From: Kitasatospora sp. MAA4
GTDB taxonomy: Bacteria > Actinomycetota > Actinomycetes > Streptomycetales > Streptomycetaceae
Direction: 5' to 3'
Length of the DNA stretch: 62,244 bases
Assembly: GCF_029893355.1 (NCBI RefSeq)
Contig: NZ_JARZAI010000039.1
Coordinates: 1 to 62,244 of the forward strand
Every line of letters starts with the position of its first letter. The first letter of the stretch is position 1. The notes under the pieces were generated by a model. The model worked only from the letters and a program-made list of their open reading frames with translations, did not search any database and was not told the DNA's origin. Shown here one piece after another: positions 56,428 to 62,244 of the stretch. Both the position numbers and the translations under genes were made by a program.

Positions 56428-56876
56428 GCGACACCGCCGGACGCCCGGTCCTTGAAGAGCTGCGCGCCACGCTCATCGGAGCGACTCGCTTCGAGGTCGG
56501 CCCGCTGGACGTCGAGGACGCCTGCCGGCAGTACGTCGAGGAAGGCTACGAGGTCACCGCCCAGCTGCGCGAGTTTCTGGCGAACTACGCCGAGCTCACC
56601 GTTGCCTGGCGGTTCAGGGACTGGGAGGAGGAGGTCTCGACCGCGGTCGAGAAAGCGCTCGACGCGCCCACCAGGAACGTGCGCCACTACGCCAAGCGGA
56701 TCGGCCAGCCGGTCCTCCCGATCGGTGCCGCGTTCTCCACCGACGAGGTCCTGCTGCTGGCCGAGAACGGGGACATCCTGCTCGGCGGAGACGCCGGGAT
56801 CCAGCGGGTGGCACATGGCTTCGAGAATGCGGTCCGCTCCATTGTCACGGGCGACTGGGACAAGACGTTCTTCTGA
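56424..56876 (+). CDS. SUKH-type immunity protein
   Basis: The 150-residue product resembles the SUKH-3 immunity family: VEDACRQYVEEGYEVTAQLREFLANYAELTVAW, RHYAKRIGQPVLPIGAAF and VLLLAENGDILLGGDAGIQR then VAHGFENAVRSIVTGDW. SUKH proteins bind and block deaminase and nuclease toxins encoded just upstream. The ATG overlaps the toxin stop (ATGA), so it is translated with the toxin. It is probably specific to the deaminase. No second immunity gene follows. Confidence 0.85.
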   Translation: MSDTAGRPVLEELRATLIGATRFEVGPLDVEDACRQYVEEGYEVTAQLREFLANYAELTVAWRFRDWEEEVSTAVEKALDAPTRNVRHYAKRIGQPVLPIGAAFSTDEVLLLAENGDILLGGDAGIQRVAHGFENAVRSIVTGDWDKTFF

Positions 56877-56889
56877 ACCGGAAGGCCGG

Positions 56890-57130
56890 CAGGACACGTA
56901 GGGCCGCGATAGGTGAACAGCCATGTCACGCGGCGCATCGCGCTCGCGTACGGCGATCCGCAGGCCCCTCGCAGAAGCTTCACCCTCACGGCCAACGGTC
57001 TGCAACGCCCTGTTCGCTCCCGAGGACGAATTCCGGTTCCGGCTCGTCGCGTCTGTTCACCGGTGCCGAGATCGGTTTCGCGCAAACGGCCCTGGGGGTC
57101 CAGCACCACCGTCTCGAAGCGGTCACTCAC
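56890..57130 (-). pseudogene. Possible decayed gene remnant on the minus strand
   Basis: From a GTG at 57130 the minus strand reads VSDRFETVVLDPQGRLRETD, LGTGEQTRR, a plausible protein start; similar quality sequence then appears in another frame (GREGEASARGLRIAVRERDA). The frame change suggests a decayed gene. It fills the 280 bases between the immunity gene and the oxidoreductase, where nothing else is seen. Weak evidence only. Confidence 0.2.
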
Positions 57131-57142
57131 GCGGCGCACGCG

Positions 57143-57148
57143 TAGGGT
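57143..57148 (+). promoter_or_regulatory. -10 hexamer TAGGGT, leaderless arrangement
   Basis: TAGGGT ends 7 nt before the ATG at 57156. A GGGGG run between them is not a normal ribosome site, as it touches the start codon. Confidence 0.45.
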
Positions 57149-57155
57149 CGGGGGT

Positions 57156-58043
57156 ATGCGTCTGAGCACAGTGATTCTGCCGATCCACCGGTGGGCCGAG
57201 GGACAGAAGGTGTGGCAGCGGGCCGAGGAGCTCGGGTTCCATGCCGCGTACACGTATGACCACCTCTCCTGGCGGTCCTTCCGGGAGGAAGCCTGGTTCG
57301 GGGCGTTGCCGACGCTGACCGCGGCCGCGACGGTGACCGAGCGGATCCGGCTGGGCACGCTCGTCACCTCGCCGAACTTCCGCCATCCGGTGACGCTGGC
57401 CAAGGAGCTGCTCTCGCTCGACGACATCTCCGGCGGTCGGCTGACGGTGGGGATCGGGGCCGGCGGGGACGGGTTCGACGCGACCGTGCAGGGGCAGGAG
57501 GCGTGGACGCCGAAGGAGCGGGCGGACCGGTTCGGGGAGTTCCTGCCGCTGCTGGACAGGCTGCTGACCGAGGACGCCACGACCGACGAGGGCCGCTACT
57601 ACTCGGCCGTCGAGGCGCGGAACATCCCCGGCTGCGTGCAGCGGCCGAGGGTGCCGTTCTACGTCGCGGCCACCGGCCCGCGCGGGCTGCGGCTGGCGGC
57701 CGAGTACGGGCAGGGCTGGGTGACGTACGGGGATGCGCGCGGTCCGGCGGACGTGCCGGTCGAGCAGGCGCCGGCGGTGATCGCCGGACAGTTGGCCAAG
57801 CTCACCGCCGCCTGCGAGGCGCAGGGCCGGGACGTGAACGAGCTGGAGAAGATGCTCCTGCAGGGCTCGACGGCCGAGCGGCCGCTCGCCTCGCTGGACG
57901 CCTTCGTCCACTGGGCCGGCACCTACCGGGAGTTGGGCATCACCGAGCTGGTGATCCACTGGCCGGTGCCCGACTCGATCTTCGAGAACGACCTCGCGGT
58001 CTTCGAGCGGATCGCCACCGAGGGCCTGGCCCAACTGGGTTGA
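57156..58043 (+). CDS. LLM class F420-dependent oxidoreductase
   Basis: A 295-residue TIM-barrel protein of the luciferase-like class: MRLSTVILPIHRWAEGQKVW, TERIRLGTLVTSPNFRHPVT, LLSLDDISGGRLTVGIGAGG and FYVAATGPRGLRLAAEYGQG are typical of F420-dependent members. It oxidises or reduces an unknown substrate with F420H2. ATG 57156 is set by family N-termini and by the TAGGGT 7 nt upstream; the longer frame from 56913 is not supported. A hairpin follows the stop. It stands between the toxin locus and the LDTR-repeat genes. Confidence 0.93.
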   Translation: MRLSTVILPIHRWAEGQKVWQRAEELGFHAAYTYDHLSWRSFREEAWFGALPTLTAAATVTERIRLGTLVTSPNFRHPVTLAKELLSLDDISGGRLTVGIGAGGDGFDATVQGQEAWTPKERADRFGEFLPLLDRLLTEDATTDEGRYYSAVEARNIPGCVQRPRVPFYVAATGPRGLRLAAEYGQGWVTYGDARGPADVPVEQAPAVIAGQLAKLTAACEAQGRDVNELEKMLLQGSTAERPLASLDAFVHWAGTYRELGITELVIHWPVPDSIFENDLAVFERIATEGLAQLG

Positions 58044-58056
58044 GGCCCACAGCGAC

Positions 58057-58088
58057 GCAGCCCGGTCGAGTGGACTCGACCGGGCTGC
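58057..58088. terminator. Hairpin terminator between convergent genes
   Basis: A 14-bp stem beginning GCAGCCCGGTCGAG with a TGGA loop lies 14 bases after the oxidoreductase stop and 19 bases before the end of the LDTR-repeat gene, so it can serve both. Confidence 0.9.
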
Positions 58089-58107
58089 TGCTTGACGGGG
58101 GTGAGCG

Positions 58108-60669
58108 CTACGACTTGGCGAAGTAGCCGTAGAGGTCGACGACTGCCTGGCTGTGGCCGGCGAAGCTGTAGAGGTCGACCTCGCTGTTCTGGCCGACGGG
58201 GACGGTGACCTGGTTGGGGATCGTCTCGCCGGCGGTGAAGTTGAGGTTGCTGGTGCCCGGTACGGCGATGCCATGGGGGTAGAGGGTGAAGTAGCCCGGG
58301 GTGTCGGACTCGGTCGTGGTGACGTTCAGGACGGCTGCGTCGGCGGGGGCGCCGCCGTAGCCCGAGACGCCGACGCTGACGGACTGGCCGGCGGCGATAC
58401 CGGGGCCGCCGCGGGTGTCGAGCAGGCGGGTCGGGTCGAGCGGGTGGTAGAGGTCCGCGCCGTCGGGGGCGTAGTAGCCGAACAGGTCGAGCACCGCGTG
58501 GGTGTCGCCGGTGTGGTTGTAGATCGTCACCTTGCCGTCCGGGCCGATCGGGACGATCACCTGGTTGGCGATCGTGGTGCCGGCCAGGAAGTTCAGGTTG
58601 GAGGTGGTGGGCTTGGCGCTGCCGCTGGGGAAGGCCGTCAGGAACCCGCCCGTGCTGGGGGCGGTGGCGGTCAGGTTGAGGACGGCCGCGGTGGCGTCGG
58701 TGGGGACGCCGTGCTGACCGGCGACCTGGACGGAGACCGTGCTGTCGGGGCCGATCGGGAGGCCGCCGGCGTCGGAGCGGGTGTCCAGCAGCCGCACGGG
58801 GGTCTGCGCGGTGAACCGGCCGGTGCTCTGCGGGCTGTAGTAGCCGAAGAGGTCGGCGACGACGTCGAAGTTGTCGGTGTTGGTCCACAGGTAGACCGAG
58901 CCGTCCTGGTCGACCGGCGCGGTGACGAGGTTGGGGACAGTCTGGCCCGCGGTGAAGTTCAGGTTGGAACTGGTTGGCGGGAGGAGGTCGTCGGGCTTGG
59001 CCGCGAGGTAGCCCTCGGTGGCGGGGTTCACCACCGTGAGGTTGAGGACGACCGCGGTGGTACCCCGCGGAATCGCGGCACCGGCTCCGCCGAGCTTGAG
59101 TACCTTCTCGCCGTAGCCCGCGAAGTGGGAGCCGAAGTTCCAGGAGCGACCGGTCGCGCTGTCGCGGGTGTCCAGGACACGCGTGGGGGCGAGCTGGGTG
59201 AAGCCGGCGAGCCCGTACTGGACGTGCACCTCGTTGCCGGCGGGCCCCGCGGGGAGCACGCGGGTGTAGCCGCTCGGATCGCTCACCGTGACCGTCGGGG
59301 TGTAGTAGCCGGCGTCGGTGTAGACGTGCTGGATGGTCGGCGTGCTGCTGGAGACCGGCGCACTGCCGTCGTGGAAGTCGACCGTGTAGGTGAGCGGCTC
59401 CGGCCACATCGTCCAGAGGCCGACGGTCTCGGTGACCGTCAGCGGAGCCGACCCCTGGGCGGTGCTCAGAGCGAGGGTCTTCGGGTAGAACGACTGCAAG
59501 TCGAACGCGCCGCGGTCCCGGGTGCCGTCACCGGTACCCGTGTTGGGCACGTTCGGGTCGTCGACCGGCTTGCGTCCGAGAATGTCGGTGGCGAGCAGAC
59601 CGGGGGCGTTGGCGTCCGCCGAGTCGATCACGGGGGAGCCGGGGCCCGGTGCACCGGTGCCGTCCGGGCCGCTCAGCTTCGGGTCGGTGTTGAGGTCGTG
59701 GGCCGCCGCACCGGTCGCGCCGTGCAGGTCGGCGGCGGTGGCGTAGGCGGTTTTGCCCCACTTGTACGCCGTGGCGCCTGCGGAGGCGTCGACCAGGTTG
59801 TAGTCGTAGGTCGTGGTCGGTGCCGACAGAGCCGCCAGCTGGATCTCGTCGCCGCCCTGGGCGACGCCGTAGGTGACGTTGTTCTCGATCACCGTTCCGG
59901 TCGAGGCCCCAGCCACCGCGATGCTCTCGCCGGAGCTGTAGCCGATCGTGTTGTTGGTGATCAGCGTGCCCTGAGTCGAGGCGACGTAGACGCCGGGTCC
60001 CCCGGTCTGGAACATCTCGTTCTCGGTGATGTCGGTGCCCTGGTCGCCCGGGCTGACGACGATCCCACTGTGGCCGACACCGTTGAACCAGTTGCGGCTC
60101 ACGGTCACGGCCGAGTTGCCGCCGTTCACATAGACGCCGGGCCAGCCCACGTCGAACGTACCGGTGTGGTCCAGGTGGTTCTGGTCGATGCTGACCCGCG
60201 TCGAGGTGGAGATCGTGACGGCGGAGGCCAGCAGGTCGTGGAAGGTCAGGCCGGTGATGCTCACGTCGTGAACGCCCGTCAGGAAGAAGCCCGCGTTTTG
60301 GGCTTCGTCATGCGCCGACCCGTCATCGGTGATCACCACTCCCGACACGCCGTTCGCGCTGGTCCCGGGCGCTGCGGTGAAGACGATCGGCTGCCCGGGA
60401 CTCCCGGAGTGGGTGACCTGGACATTCTCCTCGTAGCTGCCGGGGCTGATCAGGACGGTCTGCCCCGGCTGGGCGACGTCGGCCGCCTGCTGGATGGTGC
60501 AGTAGGGATCGGCCTGCGTTCCTGCGGTCGGGCCGGACGTGGAGCAGAGGCGGCTGTCGTCGTTCACGTACAGGGTGGTCGCGTCGGCCGCTGCCGGCAG
60601 GGTCGGCAGGCCGACTCCCAGCACGGTGACGGCGGCGACCAGCGGGCCTGCGAGGTTGCCCAGGCGCAT
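58108..60669 (-). CDS. Secreted beta-helix/PKD protein with three C-terminal LDTR repeats
   Basis: An 853-residue secreted protein. The signal peptide ends near LPAAADA. Residues about 25-370 form a right-handed parallel beta-helix (repeats such as TGVHDVSITGLTFHDLLASA and VASTQGTLITNNTIGYSSGE, pectate-lyase-like), about 390-485 a PKD-like domain (TVDFHDGSAPVSS, YYTPTVTVSDPSG), and about 487-853 three repeats of 120-130 residues, each with PTRLLDTR, SNLNFTAGQT and VVDLYGYF-type motifs. A role in binding or cutting external polysaccharide is likely but unproven. ATG 60669 follows GGGGGA. The same LDTR repeat builds the divergent gene. Confidence 0.88.
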   Translation of the reverse strand: MRLGNLAGPLVAAVTVLGVGLPTLPAAADATTLYVNDDSRLCSTSGPTAGTQADPYCTIQQAADVAQPGQTVLISPGSYEENVQVTHSGSPGQPIVFTAAPGTSANGVSGVVITDDGSAHDEAQNAGFFLTGVHDVSITGLTFHDLLASAVTISTSTRVSIDQNHLDHTGTFDVGWPGVYVNGGNSAVTVSRNWFNGVGHSGIVVSPGDQGTDITENEMFQTGGPGVYVASTQGTLITNNTIGYSSGESIAVAGASTGTVIENNVTYGVAQGGDEIQLAALSAPTTTYDYNLVDASAGATAYKWGKTAYATAADLHGATGAAAHDLNTDPKLSGPDGTGAPGPGSPVIDSADANAPGLLATDILGRKPVDDPNVPNTGTGDGTRDRGAFDLQSFYPKTLALSTAQGSAPLTVTETVGLWTMWPEPLTYTVDFHDGSAPVSSSTPTIQHVYTDAGYYTPTVTVSDPSGYTRVLPAGPAGNEVHVQYGLAGFTQLAPTRVLDTRDSATGRSWNFGSHFAGYGEKVLKLGGAGAAIPRGTTAVVLNLTVVNPATEGYLAAKPDDLLPPTSSNLNFTAGQTVPNLVTAPVDQDGSVYLWTNTDNFDVVADLFGYYSPQSTGRFTAQTPVRLLDTRSDAGGLPIGPDSTVSVQVAGQHGVPTDATAAVLNLTATAPSTGGFLTAFPSGSAKPTTSNLNFLAGTTIANQVIVPIGPDGKVTIYNHTGDTHAVLDLFGYYAPDGADLYHPLDPTRLLDTRGGPGIAAGQSVSVGVSGYGGAPADAAVLNVTTTESDTPGYFTLYPHGIAVPGTSNLNFTAGETIPNQVTVPVGQNSEVDLYSFAGHSQAVVDLYGYFAKS

Positions 60670-60913
60670 GGCGGTTGTTCCCCCAACAAGATGAAAGGCG
60701 CTCAGCTGCGGTGCCAGCAGCACCGAGAGCGCGATCACCCAGTATTCCAGCGGCCGAAGTGATGGGAACGGACGGGCGAGTCATGCTTGTTCCAAGCTTT
60801 CGGGCAGCCTGCGCAGCGCGGCGTCCGCGGCCTCTGCTATCAATGGGCCGGTCCGCGATCGCGGACAACGCCCGGCCGGTCGAAGGCCGGAGAAGTCCTT
60901 GGGGGAGAGAGAC

Positions 60914-62244
60914 ATGTCTGACAGACAGTCGAGACCACAGCAGAGGCTGCGCCGCTGGGTGGCGGTCGCCGCGGTGACCATGGCGATGGTGGCCTCGGGC
61001 AGCACCGCCGCGACGGCAGCGACGGGGGCGCCGACTCCGAGCGCGCCGAAGCCCGTCAGCGCGCCGAAGGCGGTCACCGCGCCGAAGGCCGCCACCGCCA
61101 AGCCGCACCTCGCGCTGCCCGAACAGCAGGACCTGTCGGGCGCGTTCGTGCCCGCCGGCCCGACCCGGCTGCTCGACACCCGGGACGGCACCGGGACGCA
61201 CGGCGTCGCCAAGCCGGTGGGCCGTAACCCGCTGCTGCTCGACGTCTCGCAGGTCACCGGCAACCCGTCGATCACGCCGACCGCCGTCGTGCTGAACGTG
61301 ACCGTCACCAACCCCACCTCCGACGGGTTCCTGACGGTCTACCCGTACGGCGGCACCGTCCCCGGGACGTCGAACCTGAACTTCACCGGCGGCCAGACCG
61401 TCGCGAACCTGGTCACCGTCCCCGTCGGCACCAACGGCCTGATCGGCATCGCCAACTTCGCCGGCACCGCCGACGTCGTCGCCGACCTCGCCGGCTACTA
61501 CACCCTCGACAAGGCCGCCGCCACCTACGTCGCCGACGGCCCCACCCGCGTCCTGGACACCCGCGACGGCACCGGCACCGGCGGCAAGGCGGCCGCGATC
61601 GGCACCGGCAAGAGCATCGGCCTCCAGGTCGCGGGCATCGCCGGCGTCCCCGCCACCGGCGTCACCGCCGTCACCCTCAACGTCACGGCCACGAACACCA
61701 GCAGCCAGGGCTTCCTGACCGTCTACCCCGACGGCAAGGACGTCCCCACCGCGTCGAACCTCAACTTCCTCGCCGGACAGACCGTCCCCAACCTGGTCAC
61801 CGTCCCCGTCGGAGCCGACGGCAAGGTCGACTTCTACAACTTCGCCGGCACCACCGACGTCGTCGCGGACCTGGCCGGCTACTACCTCGCCGGCGCACCC
61901 CAGAGCGGCGGCGTCTTCCGCACCCTGGACGCCCCCACCCGCCTCCTCGACACCCGCGACGGCACCGGGATCGGCGGCAAGGCGGCTGCGATCGGCACCG
62001 GCAAGAGCATCGGCCTCCAGGTCGCGGGCAACTCGGGTGTTCCGGCCAGCGGCGTCACCGCCGTCGTCCTCAACGTGACGGTCACCGACACCAGCAGCCA
62101 GGGCTTCCTGACCGTCTACCCCGACGGCAAGAACGTCCCCACCGCCTCCAACCTCAACTTCCTCGCCGGACAGACCGTCCCCAACCTGGTCACCGTCCCC
62201 GTCGGAGCCGACGGCAAGGTCGACTTCTACAACTTCGCCGGCAC
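60914..62244 (+). CDS. Secreted LDTR-repeat protein, 3' end beyond the window
   Basis: The frame from ATG 60914 (GGGGGAGAGAG site upstream) stays open to the window end, giving at least 443 residues. A signal peptide (RRWVAVAAVTMAMVASGSTA) is followed by an Ala/Pro/Lys linker and LDTR repeats starting near residues 77, 205 and 337: GPTRLLDTRDG, TSNLNFTGGQTVANLVTVPV, DVVADLAGYY. Repeats 2 and 3 are nearly identical at DNA level, 393 bases apart, indicating recent duplication or gene conversion. Fold is probably beta-sandwich; a surface or matrix role is inferred. It is divergent from the 58108 gene with 244 bases between. Confidence 0.85.
   Translation, partial: MSDRQSRPQQRLRRWVAVAAVTMAMVASGSTAATAATGAPTPSAPKPVSAPKAVTAPKAATAKPHLALPEQQDLSGAFVPAGPTRLLDTRDGTGTHGVAKPVGRNPLLLDVSQVTGNPSITPTAVVLNVTVTNPTSDGFLTVYPYGGTVPGTSNLNFTGGQTVANLVTVPVGTNGLIGIANFAGTADVVADLAGYYTLDKAAATYVADGPTRVLDTRDGTGTGGKAAAIGTGKSIGLQVAGIAGVPATGVTAVTLNVTATNTSSQGFLTVYPDGKDVPTASNLNFLAGQTVPNLVTVPVGADGKVDFYNFAGTTDVVADLAGYYLAGAPQSGGVFRTLDAPTRLLDTRDGTGIGGKAAAIGTGKSIGLQVAGNSGVPASGVTAVVLNVTVTDTSSQGFLTVYPDGKNVPTASNLNFLAGQTVPNLVTVPVGADGKVDFYNFAG
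61552..62244 (+). repeat. Near-identical tandem coding repeats (393-base period)
   Basis: The segment starting about 61552 is repeated from about 61945 with a 393-base (131-codon) period; long runs, such as the one from 61742 and 62135 to the ends, are nearly the same base for base. The second copy is cut by the window edge. Confidence 0.9.

Noticed and set aside
58153..60762. An 869-codon plus-strand frame opposite the beta-helix/LDTR protein
   Set aside because: Shadow frame; the minus strand has a signal peptide, ribosome site and repeats.

Overview
The window is about 62 kb of very high-GC DNA with GTG and TTG starts, dense overlapping genes, F420-, mycothiol- and DUF397-type gene families and hairpin terminators. 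This points to a Streptomycetaceae chromosome (Streptomyces, Kitasatospora or a close relative), probably the conserved core arm that carries pheA and serS. It opens inside the last codons of an IS30-type transposase and ends inside a secreted repeat protein.

Region 1 (1-9.5 kb): an IS end, a GNAT acetyltransferase, a LURP-one protein and an acyltransferase-3 membrane enzyme. A scar follows, in which the 5' end of a thioredoxin/NHL gene is duplicated 1.5 kb from the intact copy. Then come an M18 aminopeptidase and a FadE5-like acyl-CoA dehydrogenase. Region 2 (9.6-24.5 kb): SseB-like protein, pirin behind a cluster of palindromic operators, a PPOX protein, a protein resembling the eukaryotic ML lipid-binding domain, two small-molecule kinases, a methyltransferase, a coupled trio of tiny genes divergent from an HTH/DUF397 pair, a UGT-type glycosyltransferase, a phosphatase-like protein, TetR/glutaryl-CoA dehydrogenase, allantoicase and LysR. 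Region 3 (24.5-28.2 kb) looks accessory: a low-GC stretch, three consecutive hairpins, and a two-gene unit whose second product joins two helix-turn-helix domains to a polytopic membrane domain.

Region 4 (28.2-42.9 kb) is core-like. It holds an anti-sigma type ATPase, a copper-delivery set (YcnI, Sco, PCuAC, CopC-CopD fusion, Tat-exported Dyp peroxidase), pheA, a cluster of DnaA boxes, serS, a HAD phosphatase, an LCP cell-wall ligase, and a FadR-type regulator with an MFS transporter. Region 5 (43-50.1 kb): two ABC transporter pairs in one operon, then four translationally coupled genes for bitopic membrane proteins that share a short extracytoplasmic signature and look like one diverged paralogous family. 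Region 6 (50.4-62.2 kb): a pentapeptide-repeat protein with two arrays, then a polymorphic-toxin locus (CpnT/WXG-like protein, RHS protein ending in a YwqJ-like deaminase, SUKH-type immunity protein), an F420-dependent oxidoreductase, and two divergent secreted proteins built from the same LDTR repeat.

The strongest leads are the DnaA-box cluster between pheA and serS, the four-paralogue membrane operon, the membrane-anchored twin-HTH protein with its structured leader, the deaminase toxin locus and the bacterial ML-like protein. At least seven genes also show a -10 hexamer 6-7 nt before the start codon, the layout of leaderless mRNAs. All assignments come from reading the sequence and from memory of protein families; no database search was run.
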